A DNA stretch of 33,045 nt, taken from positions 1 through 33,045 of the IMG/VR virus record IMGVR_UViG_3300044612_001039; one strand, 5' to 3'. Numbering within the stretch: position 1 is the stretch's first letter; every line of letters starts with the position of its first letter. The position numbers and the translations under genes were made by a program. The DNA comes from a virus. The notes beneath the pieces were generated by a model. The model was given only the letters and a program-made list of their open reading frames with translations, did not search any database and was not told the origin of the DNA. Positions 23,981 to 30,706 of this stretch are shown piece by piece.

Positions 23981-24055
23981 TGTTACGGTTTGTTGCGACG
24001 GGTTGACCATGGCCCGGCGATGTGACCATGATGAGCGCAGTTCACAACCAAACCA

Positions 24056-24349
24056 ATGAACACCCCAACATTCGCCCGCAACATTGCAGCCGCTGACCCT
24101 TTCATCGATTGGCTGGTGGCTTCTGCTCGCTTTGAAGATCTGCGCTGGCAGGATGATGAGTCCGGCATGTGGTTTCAACGTAAGCCCAGCGATGAGCTTT
24201 TCGATAGCGCTTCTGAGGCACTGGCTGAGGCCTGGGCTGACCTGAATTGGGCTGAACAGAAATACGTGATCGGCTCTGCTGCTGATCAGCTGGCTGAGAT
24301 TGAAACCCTTAGCAAAGAAGCTGAGGCTCTGGTTCGTGATAGGATCTGA
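24056..24349 (+). CDS. Small acidic early protein, unknown
   Basis: This 97-aa protein, rich in Ala, Glu, Asp and Trp, is the first gene after the control region. It looks mostly helical: FARNIAAADPFIDWLVASAR, then DELFDSASEALAEAWADLNW and a last helix with AEIETLSKEAEALVRDRI. There is no metal, membrane or DNA-binding motif. Acidic small proteins at this position in T7-like phages often act on host proteins, but nothing here proves that. Its leader CACAACCAAACCA has no Shine-Dalgarno sequence. A hairpin follows the stop. Confidence 0.65.
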   Translation: MNTPTFARNIAAADPFIDWLVASARFEDLRWQDDESGMWFQRKPSDELFDSASEALAEAWADLNWAEQKYVIGSAADQLAEIETLSKEAEALVRDRI

Positions 24350-24357
24350 ATCAACAC

Positions 24358-24381
24358 GGGCAGTCATCTAAAAAGCTGCCC
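24358..24381 (+). terminator. GGGCAG/CTGCCC hairpin
   Basis: A 6-bp stem (24358-24363 with 24376-24381) has a 12-base A-rich loop and starts 9 bases after the previous stop. There is no T run, and an A/C-rich stretch follows. A weak terminator or RNA-stability element is possible. Confidence 0.4.
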
Positions 24382-24413
24382 ACAACAAACACAAACACAC
24401 AAACCTAGTCACA

Positions 24414-24584
24414 ATGACCGAACCTAAATTATTTGTCTGGGGCGTCCAAGGCTGGGACACAAAACAGGATCGTTATCAGGTCCTAGCTTATGTCAAGGAA
24501 ACGAAAGCCGAAGCTTACGCTACTTGCGCTAAGTTGCATCCAACAATTGACATAATGTCAGTCTATCTTATTTGCGACTACTGA
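24414..24584 (+). CDS. Small early protein (56 aa), unknown
   Basis: This 56-aa reading frame begins MTEPKLFVWGVQGWDTKQDR and ends YLICDY. It reads as a small alpha/beta unit: a strand (KLFVWGVQG), a second strand (RYQVLAYVKE), a helix (KAEAYATCAKLH) and a third strand (IDIMSVYLIC). Proteins of this beta-beta-alpha-beta type are common among tiny phage early genes. It is preceded by an A/C-rich leader with no ribosome-binding consensus. No family is recognised. Confidence 0.6.
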   Translation: MTEPKLFVWGVQGWDTKQDRYQVLAYVKETKAEAYATCAKLHPTIDIMSVYLICDY

Positions 24585-24621
24585 TCACACAATCAACAAC
24601 AACAACCACGCATCCAAACGA

Positions 24622-25257
24622 ATGGCAAACCGGGTCAAGCATCGCGCCAACACGCGCAACATCACGGGCATTCTCAGTCTCGCTACTGAGGCCGACATCT
24701 TCGAAGGCAAGGAGTGGTACGACAGGGCCCACCGCTTCGGCATTAAGCTGATCGCAGCCTATGACATTACAATGGGTCAGGCTATCGGCGTGATCGCAGC
24801 ACTATCACCCAACAACAAATGGGAAAGGAACTGCGCGGATGCCGATAGGTTAATCGAAGCGTATCTTAGTGGCCATGATCTCAGCCTGACTAAGGTTTGC
24901 ACTTATAACAGCAACAAAGACAAGGCTATCAGGATTTTAGAATTGGACACAGAATCATTAGACAATGAGGCTATCGTGTCAATCCTGAATGGTCGTAAAG
25001 TAACGGCATTCTATCGGTCAATCATGGGCGATCCTAACGCGGTCTGTGTTGATGGTCACGCTTATTCAGTGTTCATCGGCCAACGGATACCAACAACAAA
25101 GACACCAGCGATTAGCGCGTCCCTGTATGAAACAATCCAGCGGGCCTATTGCTTAGTGGCTGATCGATCCTATGACATTTGCGGCCACAAACTAACACCG
25201 ACCCAGGTTCAGGCTGTTACTTGGGTTACCTATCGGAGGATGCTTAAAGATGCATGA
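24622..25257 (+). CDS. Conserved phage protein with possible HhH-GPD-like features
   Basis: This 211-aa protein has a recognisable conserved pattern: EWYDRAHRFGIKLIAAYDIT, GVIAALSPNNKWERNCADAD, a YNSNKDKAIRIL block, NGRKVTAFYRSIMGDP, AVCVDGHAYSVFIGQRIPTT, and QVQAVTWVTYRR. I have seen this set in uncharacterised proteins of many phages and some bacteria. The KA-IL, KVTAFY and VDGHA blocks resemble the helix-hairpin-helix and catalytic Asp region (VDTHV) of EndoIII/OGG-type DNA glycosylases, so a DNA-base enzyme is possible; this is an inference. The leader is a CAACAACAACAACC-type sequence. It overlaps the next small gene. Confidence 0.75.
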   Translation: MANRVKHRANTRNITGILSLATEADIFEGKEWYDRAHRFGIKLIAAYDITMGQAIGVIAALSPNNKWERNCADADRLIEAYLSGHDLSLTKVCTYNSNKDKAIRILELDTESLDNEAIVSILNGRKVTAFYRSIMGDPNAVCVDGHAYSVFIGQRIPTTKTPAISASLYETIQRAYCLVADRSYDICGHKLTPTQVQAVTWVTYRRMLKDA

Positions 25258-25369
25258 TCTAGACTACGCTGCTGATCAATTGTTCTATTATCTCTTTGAG
25301 GTTCCCGACAATGAGACAGACAACACTGAGCCCAATGATGAACCGCTCTGGCTGCCATGGGAGAATTGA
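25250..25369 (+). CDS. Very small acidic protein (39 aa)
   Basis: This 39-aa protein, MHDLDYAADQLFYYLFEVPD then an Asn/Glu/Asp-rich part and LWLPWEN, is strongly acidic. It has one of the better ribosome-binding sites in the early region (GGAGG at 25235-25239, 10 bases before the ATG). It overlaps the end of the preceding gene by 8 bases, and the following gene begins inside it. Size and charge recall DNA-mimic inhibitors, but there is no motif to support a specific target. Confidence 0.55.
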   Translation: MHDLDYAADQLFYYLFEVPDNETDNTEPNDEPLWLPWEN

Positions 25370-25847
25370 TGCTGAGACCTTAGCTATTGAATGGATGAGC
25401 GCACCTAACACCGTGCCTACACTGGCAGAGCGTAAGACCTTCAGGTTGTGGTTACTTGATCAATTCTCGCGGATGCGGGCTGAGCGAATCGAACCCTTAT
25501 TTGTGACGCGAGAGGTTAGCATTGATGAGGCAATGATGGCGCTTAATAGAGTTGTCTTGCCTGGTGAGGTTAGGTGGCTTCCAATTAGTCGTCTCAATAA
25601 TGAGCCTAACCCTGACCTTATGTCAACACAACAGAACCTTATGTTCAGAGCGGTTCATGATTGGATCCACCATAAGATAGGGGCGGATGCCACCTTTGAG
25701 GGTGAATTATCAGTAACCCTTGCTCACATCGAATCAGCACCGCCTGAGATACACTGGCTGTTGTGGTCAGAGGTAGCATGTCAGGCAGCAGTTACAATCA
25801 GCACCGGTAGTTTCCCAGCACAGAAATTAGCTAAGCTTACTATGTGA
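25338..25847 (+). CDS. Unknown early protein with a His-Asp/His-His motif
   Basis: This is about 169 aa from the ATG at 25338; an ATG at 25335 and earlier starts are also open, so the start is uncertain. The body has ETLAIEWMSAPNTVPTLAER, then DQFSRMRAERIEPLFV. The most conserved-looking block is NLMFRAVHDWIHHKIGADAT followed by FEGELSVTLAHIESAPPEI and LWSEVACQAAV. The spacing HDxxHH-x(n)-E-x(n)-H suggests a metal site. I recall an uncharacterised phage family with FRAVHDxxxH, FxxxGE and TExxxQ in this order. An intrinsic terminator follows the stop. Confidence 0.7.
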   Translation: MNRSGCHGRIDAETLAIEWMSAPNTVPTLAERKTFRLWLLDQFSRMRAERIEPLFVTREVSIDEAMMALNRVVLPGEVRWLPISRLNNEPNPDLMSTQQNLMFRAVHDWIHHKIGADATFEGELSVTLAHIESAPPEIHWLLWSEVACQAAVTISTGSFPAQKLAKLTM

Positions 25848-25881
25848 TGACGGTTCCTGATAATTATCACCGGCAACATAG

Positions 25882-25914
25882 ACCGGGGTTCCTTAATCGG
25901 GCCCCGGTTTTTTT
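25882..25914 (+). terminator. Strong intrinsic terminator
   Basis: ACCGGGG (25882-25888) pairs with CCCCGGT (25902-25908) around a 13-base loop, followed by seven T up to 25914. It closes the 24056-25847 gene block and is the strongest terminator in the early region. Confidence 0.9.
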
Positions 25915-26023
25915 ATTTGCCCAATGAGTAGTACAACCGTACCATTCTCACAAGCCGCACCGAACCTTATCACGACTGGGCAGACCCATAAGCAATGACT
26001 ATCAGTTGTGGCCTTGTTTGGGG

Positions 26024-26052
26024 TTGCACTATGGGGGTGGGGTCTGTATATT
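26024..26052 (+). promoter_or_regulatory. Candidate sigma70 promoter after the terminator
   Basis: TTGCAC (26024-26029), a 17-base spacer and TATATT (26047-26052) lie 54 bases before the next gene's ATG. The -10 matches 5 of 6; the -35 only 3 of 6. The position just after a strong terminator supports a restart of transcription here. Confidence 0.45.
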
Positions 26053-26105
26053 ATGTTCAAGAGAGGCGAGGGACGCACCTAAGCCCAAGCCACTCTCCAT
26101 CACTT

Positions 26106-26336
26106 ATGAACTACTCACCTGCTACTGTCTACCCAGATGTTGACGCAGCCGCTTATGTGTGGCCACCACGAAACAATGTCGATGAGAATACCGACTCGTG
26201 GCTCAAGCGTATGATGATCGACTACTGCAACAAAACCATTGACTGCCTCAACGATGAAACCCTCTCAGCTTCCTACAAAGTCGGCTACTCCAAAGCCTAC
26301 ATCAAAGGACTCAAAAGGCTCATCGAACTATCGTAA
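26106..26336 (+). CDS. Small early protein, unknown
   Basis: This 76-aa protein from the ATG at 26106 begins MNYSPATVYPDVDAAAYVWP. The second half is helical and moderately basic (SWLKRMMIDYCNKTIDCLND and SASYKVGYSKAYIKGLKRLIEL). The frame is open upstream to 25995, but that part overlaps the candidate promoter and has an unlikely composition. The start lies in the context CATCACTTATG, shared with two other early genes. No family is recognised. Confidence 0.6.
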   Translation: MNYSPATVYPDVDAAAYVWPPRNNVDENTDSWLKRMMIDYCNKTIDCLNDETLSASYKVGYSKAYIKGLKRLIELS

Positions 26337-26390
26337 ATCAAAGGATAGTCGTCCGTATCGTTTGCCCTTTATCATTGTTGGTTAGCATCA

Positions 26391-26732
26391 ATGGTCCCAT
26401 CCACCGCAACAACCTATCAGATCTACCTTGGTAGAGTCATTCCAACACCACAGCTTGGGCATGAAGAAACGAGACGAGTTACTGACAAGCTCTTTAACAA
26501 GTTTGTCAAGCAGAACATTGTTCCTCGGTTCAAATCGTTTTCGATTACTCAAAGCATTGGCTATTGGAATGGTGATCCTGAGGATATTAGTATCGTGACG
26601 GTTACGAGTGAGCAGTACTTTGATGCTATTGATGTTCATAAGATAGCAAAGGAGTACTGCGAACAGTTCGATCAGGAGGCAGTCTTTATCAACTCACTGT
26701 CCAGCTTTCCTAGCCTTATTCTCCATGACTAG
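26391..26732 (+). CDS. Early protein of unknown function
   Basis: This 113-aa protein has a plausible alpha/beta ferredoxin-like layout: strand TYQIYLGRVI, helix EETRRVTDKLFNKFVKQNI, strands FSITQSIGYWNG and DISIVTVTSE, helix AIDVHKIAKEYCEQFDQEAV, last strand FINSLSSF. The IGYWNG and FDQEAVFI parts are reminiscent of small one-domain alpha/beta proteins that take a GxWxG turn and an FxQEAV helix end; I do not assign a family. It overlaps the next gene by 8 bases. Confidence 0.6.
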   Translation: MVPSTATTYQIYLGRVIPTPQLGHEETRRVTDKLFNKFVKQNIVPRFKSFSITQSIGYWNGDPEDISIVTVTSEQYFDAIDVHKIAKEYCEQFDQEAVFINSLSSFPSLILHD

Positions 26733-26964
26733 AAAGATGCCAGCAACAAAGGAAAGACCACGAGGTGATAACCACCCACCTGAGATTGGTCGCATCATTG
26801 AAAAGATTAAAAGACGGGGCAGCAACAGCCTCACACCAACTGAAAGGATGATGGTGGTAGAGATCTTCCGAGCAGCAGCAATGACTGGTCAGAAGCACTT
26901 ACTTGCGATTAAGGAGGACATTCAACGAGCACACCTTTCTTATTGTTGGAGGTTGACACAATGA
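26725..26964 (+). CDS. Small basic early protein, unknown
   Basis: This 79-aa protein begins MTRKMPATKERPRGDNHPPE and has two helical stretches (EIGRIIEKIKRR and TPTERMMVVEIFRAAAMTGQ). A start at Met5 is also possible. The N-terminus is basic and Pro-rich and the rest amphipathic, which would fit a small nucleic-acid- or protein-binding factor; there is no diagnostic motif. It overlaps the previous gene by 8 bases and the next start at ATGA. Confidence 0.55.
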   Translation: MTRKMPATKERPRGDNHPPEIGRIIEKIKRRGSNSLTPTERMMVVEIFRAAAMTGQKHLLAIKEDIQRAHLSYCWRLTQ

Positions 26965-27323
26965 CCCACCCCATCACCGTGCCACTGGAACTTGTTGAAA
27001 AGTGGGGGCACGACGCCAATCTTTCAGGCGTGCCATACAACGATGAACACTGGGCTTATGAACAGCACATCGCCACCCGCGCCGCCCAATGGGGCGCAGA
27101 CCAAGAGTTACTAGCTTGTGGAAATTACCTTAAGCAGTGCGCTGCGTGGGAGGAAGAAGATGTAATTGAGTTTTATAATTATCGCCGTCCCGAGCCCAAG
27201 CCGTACAGCCTGAAAGAGCAGGCGCTCAGTGATCTCACTCACGCCTACAACGCAGACAAAATAGACGACACGACGTTTGAAAACCTCCGCCGCGCCCTGG
27301 AGCAACTTCCCGATAACGAGTAG
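26961..27323 (+). CDS. Cyanophage-type protein with AAQWGAD and SLKEQAL...RRALEQLP motifs (copy 1)
   Basis: This 120-aa protein starts at the ATG at 26961, with GGAGG 8 bases upstream (26948-26952). It contains AAQWGADQELLACGNYLK, then RRPEPKPYSLKEQALSDL and ends with NLRRALEQLPDNE. This C-terminal pattern is one I associate with small proteins found repeatedly in picocyanobacteria and their phages. The next gene is a paralogue. Function is unknown; the module looks like a pair of helices joined by a Pro-rich linker, perhaps for protein-protein contact. Confidence 0.65.
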   Translation: MTHPITVPLELVEKWGHDANLSGVPYNDEHWAYEQHIATRAAQWGADQELLACGNYLKQCAAWEEEDVIEFYNYRRPEPKPYSLKEQALSDLTHAYNADKIDDTTFENLRRALEQLPDNE

Positions 27324-27342
27324 TCATTCCCACTAACCACTT

Positions 27343-27672
27343 ATGACTCAACTATCCCCACAAGCGCAGGCAGTGTTGGATGCTGTCTGCGAAAACACTG
27401 AGCCTGACTGCGACACACAGCACTTAATCGCTGCCGCCCAATGGGGCGCCGACCAGGAGCTGGAGGCGTGCTGCGAGTGGCTTCGCACTAAATCCAAAAC
27501 CGCGCTATGGCAAACAGAAGCCCTCCGCGCCGCCCGCCGCCCTAAGCCGCCGAGCTTGAAGGAGCAGGCGCTTGCTGACTTTGACTGGATGGTTGGCCGC
27601 ACTTTAGGGAGGCCAGAGTTTGATGAAAGGTCGGAACGAATTCGCCGCGCACTGGAGGCTTTACCTGAATGA
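27343..27672 (+). CDS. Cyanophage-type protein with AAQWGAD and SLKEQAL...RRALEALP motifs (copy 2)
   Basis: This 109-aa protein is a diverged tandem copy of the preceding gene. Shared blocks in the same order are AAQWGADQELEAC (with ACGNYL versus ACCEWL following), RRPKPPSLKEQALADF and IRRALEALPE. Its DNA is richer in G and C (GCGCCGCCCGCCGC around 27530) than most of the early region, which may mean separate acquisition from a cyanobacterial source. It starts in a CCACTTATG context and ends in an ATGA overlap with the next gene. Confidence 0.65.
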   Translation: MTQLSPQAQAVLDAVCENTEPDCDTQHLIAAAQWGADQELEACCEWLRTKSKTALWQTEALRAARRPKPPSLKEQALADFDWMVGRTLGRPEFDERSERIRRALEALPE

Positions 27673-27878
27673 CCCTCCGAGCATGGTCCTACCACTATCC
27701 AGACGGAACAAAGGGTTGTGTCCTTGCTTTCACTAAATCTCATGCCATTCAAAGCATAACGGAACTCAATCCGTCACAGAACATTCTCACCTTGAACTTG
27801 TTCCTTGAACCCGAATGGACTTCCAATCCGCTCTGCGACTCACAAGCCGCCAACACCTCCCCAACCCGGAGGAATTAG
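27669..27878 (+). CDS. Small early protein (69 aa), unknown
   Basis: This frame begins MTLRAWSYHYPDGTKGCVLA in an ATGA overlap with the previous stop. It reads as strand (TLRAWSYHY), turn, strand (CVLAFTKSHAIQSI) and an Asn/Leu-rich end. The last 64 bases overlap the next gene in another frame, an unusually long overlap, so either the C-terminal end here or the upstream start of the next gene may be wrong. No family is recognised. Confidence 0.5.
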   Translation: MTLRAWSYHYPDGTKGCVLAFTKSHAIQSITELNPSQNILTLNLFLEPEWTSNPLCDSQAANTSPTRRN

Positions 27879-28066
27879 CCGATCACCTAAAGGATGTCTT
27901 GACGTGGAGACAGCTGCGGCAGCTGGCAAAGCGTAACAACATCCATCAATACAGCTATCTGAATAAAAAGGGGCTTGCTATTATGCTGGCCTATCAAGCG
28001 TTCAACCGAGCATCACGACACCCACAGATAAATGGCCTACTCAGTCCCCAATCAACAGTTGTATGA
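27815..28066 (+). CDS. Small SAP/Rho-N-like protein
   Basis: This 83-aa protein contains LTWRQLRQLAKRNNIHQYSY followed by LNKKGLAIMLAYQAF (about residues 29-63). This is the helix-extended loop-helix pattern of SAP and Rho N-terminal domains (xLxxLAKxxxIxxYSxLxKxxLIxxL), which bind nucleic acids. It is a likely small DNA- or RNA-binding protein. It overlaps the previous frame by 64 bases and the next by 35; an internal start nearer residue 16 cannot be excluded, but no later Met lies before the domain. Confidence 0.65.
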   Translation: MDFQSALRLTSRQHLPNPEELADHLKDVLTWRQLRQLAKRNNIHQYSYLNKKGLAIMLAYQAFNRASRHPQINGLLSPQSTVV

Positions 28067-28352
28067 AGAAACGATTCACAGCCTGATGCACCTGGCTTTG
28101 GATCAGCTCATTGACATTGGTGCTAAACTCAATCTTCACTCGGATGTTCTATCGACCCATGAGGTTGATGAGGATGGCAACATGGAAGAGCTTCCTGATG
28201 TTCATCCAGAACGTCTTCTTCATGCTCAACTGGGCATTGAGGGGGCAGAGGAGGAGATCAACACAACACAGGAGCTGATCAAGAACCTTTCCCACATCCT
28301 GATCACCCGACGGATGCGGCAACTGATCTTGGAGACACACAACCACAACTGA
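28032..28352 (+). CDS. Early protein directly before RNA polymerase, unknown
   Basis: This 106-aa protein is acidic and mostly helical: QQLYEETIHSLMHLALDQLI, then a polar loop (STHEVDEDGNMEELPDVHPE) and a long helix pair (IEGAEEEINTTQELIKNLSH). His residues are frequent near the end (ETHNHN). The gene overlaps the SAP-like gene by 35 bases and ends 3 bases before the polymerase ATG, so it is co-expressed with it. No family is recognised. Confidence 0.6.
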   Translation: MAYSVPNQQLYEETIHSLMHLALDQLIDIGAKLNLHSDVLSTHEVDEDGNMEELPDVHPERLLHAQLGIEGAEEEINTTQELIKNLSHILITRRMRQLILETHNHN

Positions 28353-28355
28353 TAC

Positions 28356-30704
28356 ATGGCCACACCTGAACAACTCGATCGTCAGTTTCATCGAGAACTG
28401 GAGGCACGCAGGGAAGCCATCAAGAGGCTCCGGGAACGCACACGAGTAGCTGAAGAGCGGTCCTATGCCAGCTCTACGGTTTATGGCTCTGCGTTCATCA
28501 ACAGCGGCCTCCAAAAGATCACAGAGAACATTGAAACCAAACTCAGCCACATCACCCGTGGTTGGGCTTCGGACAAGGCAGCAGCAGCCATGGTGATCAA
28601 GGACTGCGATCCGTGTGTCCTTGCTTTGATCACGGCAAAGGCTGTGCTTGATGTGCTTGGCAATCGCAAGGTAGAGAAGCCAACCTACACTGCGGTTACT
28701 CATCGCATTGGAACATTGATCTATGATCAGCTTCTGTTGGATGACTTCCATGCCAAGCACAAGGACCTCTTTGAACAGGCAAAGAAACGCATCCACCACA
28801 ACAAGGGCTATTCGTATCGGGTCCAACACTATCGGGCCACGATGCGGAAGAACAACTTCCAAGCTCCACGATGGTCATCTGCTGTCAAGGTGCTTGTTGG
28901 TGGATGGCTGATGGATCGGCTCTGTGAGGCAACTGGGTGGATTGGTGTCAGCTGCCACCGTACGTCCGCCAAGAAGACCCTGAACGTCCTGGTGTACCAG
29001 CCAGAGTTTCTAAGGGCCAAGGAGGCGCTTATGGAGCAGGCTGAGGCCTTTTCGGCCTGTATGTGGCCCATGCTGTGTGAGCCAAACGACTGGTCAGGGG
29101 ACACCAACGCCAGCTCCGGTGGGTACCTCACCAACGAGCTGAGACGCCTCACGACCCTGATCCGAGGGACCCGCTTCAAGAAAAGGCACTTGCCCCTATA
29201 CGGAAGCAGGGCACTCGCCATGCTGAACCGTCTCCAGAAGGTCCCCTACCGGATCAACAGCCGCGTCCTTGACGTAGCCAACTTCTGTATGGAACGCCGC
29301 ATTACTGTGGGTAAGTTCCGAGCTGAGGAGCCATCACCTCCACCGCCAAAGCCAGACCCCTGGGAATCAGCCTCCGAAGAGGAGCAGCTGTACTATCGAA
29401 GAACTCGAACAGAGATCGAAGATAGAAACTCGGGACTGGCACAGAAGAACTACAGAACCACAGAGGCAGTCTTTGTGGCGAACAAATACAAGGACGATGT
29501 CTTCTGGATTCCCTGGTCATTTGACTTTCGGGGCCGTTGCTATCCAATTCCCACAAGCCTCAGCCCCCAGGGAACTGACTTCGACAAGAGCCTCATCTAT
29601 TTCAATGAGGAGGGTCCTGTTAATGAGTGGTGGTTAGCCTTTCAGGTTGCTACTACCTATGGACTGGACAAAGCAACGATGGACGATCGAATCCAATGGA
29701 CTCGGTCTAACCATGAGTTAATCAGCAGAATCGCTGAGGATCCAGAGGGAACAATTCCTGAGTGGTCAAAGGTTGAGGAGCCCTGGTGCTTCTTGGCTGC
29801 TACCATTGAGTATCATCAATGTGTAATCACAAAGGAGAAACAGACATCTGGTCTTCCTGTGTCTGTTGATGCCACCTGCTCTGGTCTTCAACATCTATCG
29901 GCTCTTGCACTTGATAAGACTGCTGCTCAGATGGTCAATGTGGTTCCCACAAATAAACCGTCTGATGGATATGCCATCGTTGCTGAGAAGGCCAAGGATG
30001 TACTTCCAGAACATCTCCACCACCTGATGAACCGTAAGGTGACCAAGCGAACCGTCATGACCACACCGTATGGGGTCACTGAGGGCAGCGCACGGGACTA
30101 CATCAGGCAGGAACTCAAGGGGGTGGAGCTGGAGAAGGGAGAGTTACAGGCAATCGTCAAGGCCGTCTACCGGTACGCAGTGAGGCAAGTCTTTGCTGGT
30201 CCGTGTGCGTCCATGACATTCATTCAACGGGTTGCTGGACAGAAGATCAAAGAGGGCAATGCCACCATTGAGTGGACCACACCTTCTGGATTTCATGTCA
30301 TTCAGGAATACCGAAAGATTGAACTTAAGCCTGTTCAGACACGTCTCCTTGGTCAACGGATGCAGACCTGGCTTAACAAGGAATGGGAGGACAGACAGGT
30401 CGATCTTAATAGATCACGAACTGCTGCCAGCCCAAACCTGATTCATAGCCTGGATGCTGCTCTACTTCATCTGGTCTTTGCTGATTGGATCAAACCATTC
30501 ACGGTCATCCATGATTGTGTGCTTGGTAGGTCCTGCGACATGGATCAGATGGCCTTTGCAATACGGGACAAGTTCGTTGAGATCTATTCCCAGCCGATCC
30601 TTAAACAGTGGTCGGAATCTCTTGGGGTAGAGTTTGATGAGTCCGTGATGCAAAACACATTGGACATCAATGATGTTCAATCCTCTGCTTACTTCTTTTG
30701 TTAA
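28356..30704 (+). CDS. Single-subunit DNA-directed RNA polymerase (T7 gp1 family)
   Basis: This 782-aa enzyme (T7 has 883; Syn5 about 779) transcribes middle and late phage genes. Catalytic motifs are FDFRGRCYPIP (Asp390, motif region T/DxxGR), VSVDATCSGLQHLSAL (Asp505, equal to T7 Asp537), RKVTKRTVMTTPYG (Arg560, Lys564, Tyr572, Gly573, equal to T7 Arg627, Lys631, Tyr639, Gly640) and TVIHDC (His719, Asp720, equal to T7 His811, Asp812). The C-terminus SAYFFC keeps the aromatic foot seen in T7 (FAFA). The shorter N-terminus is typical for cyanophage polymerases. It would be read first by host polymerase from the promoter near 23718 or 26024. Confidence 0.98.
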   Translation: MATPEQLDRQFHRELEARREAIKRLRERTRVAEERSYASSTVYGSAFINSGLQKITENIETKLSHITRGWASDKAAAAMVIKDCDPCVLALITAKAVLDVLGNRKVEKPTYTAVTHRIGTLIYDQLLLDDFHAKHKDLFEQAKKRIHHNKGYSYRVQHYRATMRKNNFQAPRWSSAVKVLVGGWLMDRLCEATGWIGVSCHRTSAKKTLNVLVYQPEFLRAKEALMEQAEAFSACMWPMLCEPNDWSGDTNASSGGYLTNELRRLTTLIRGTRFKKRHLPLYGSRALAMLNRLQKVPYRINSRVLDVANFCMERRITVGKFRAEEPSPPPPKPDPWESASEEEQLYYRRTRTEIEDRNSGLAQKNYRTTEAVFVANKYKDDVFWIPWSFDFRGRCYPIPTSLSPQGTDFDKSLIYFNEEGPVNEWWLAFQVATTYGLDKATMDDRIQWTRSNHELISRIAEDPEGTIPEWSKVEEPWCFLAATIEYHQCVITKEKQTSGLPVSVDATCSGLQHLSALALDKTAAQMVNVVPTNKPSDGYAIVAEKAKDVLPEHLHHLMNRKVTKRTVMTTPYGVTEGSARDYIRQELKGVELEKGELQAIVKAVYRYAVRQVFAGPCASMTFIQRVAGQKIKEGNATIEWTTPSGFHVIQEYRKIELKPVQTRLLGQRMQTWLNKEWEDRQVDLNRSRTAASPNLIHSLDAALLHLVFADWIKPFTVIHDCVLGRSCDMDQMAFAIRDKFVEIYSQPILKQWSESLGVEFDESVMQNTLDINDVQSSAYFFC

Positions 30705-30706
30705 AC

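Larger units (their letters stand above)
23610..24055 (+). other. Structured non-coding control region (446 bases)
   Basis: No credible gene is present. In order it contains a nested hairpin (23636-23683), a Syn5-type promoter (23699-23713), a sigma70 promoter (23718-23746), G-rich runs (23777-23812), an inverted repeat GCGCACT/AGTGCGC (23830-23836 with 23870-23876) enclosing the palindrome GTACATATGTAC (23854-23865), a 16-bp palindrome (23902-23917) and three 20-bp-spaced repeats (23934-23980). It separates thyX from the early gene block and is the best candidate for the early promoter and genome-end region. Confidence 0.75.

Noticed and set aside
25975-25991. ACTGGGCAGACCCATAA as another Syn5-type promoter
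   Set aside because: It matches 13 of 15 bases only if a 2-base insertion is allowed in the core, which would disturb polymerase contacts. Position after the terminator is suggestive but not enough.
25924-26105. A 24-aa frame followed by an N-terminal extension of the 26106 gene through an ATGA overlap
   Set aside because: The extension crosses the candidate promoter and has an unnatural composition; the start at 26106 fits the shared early start context.
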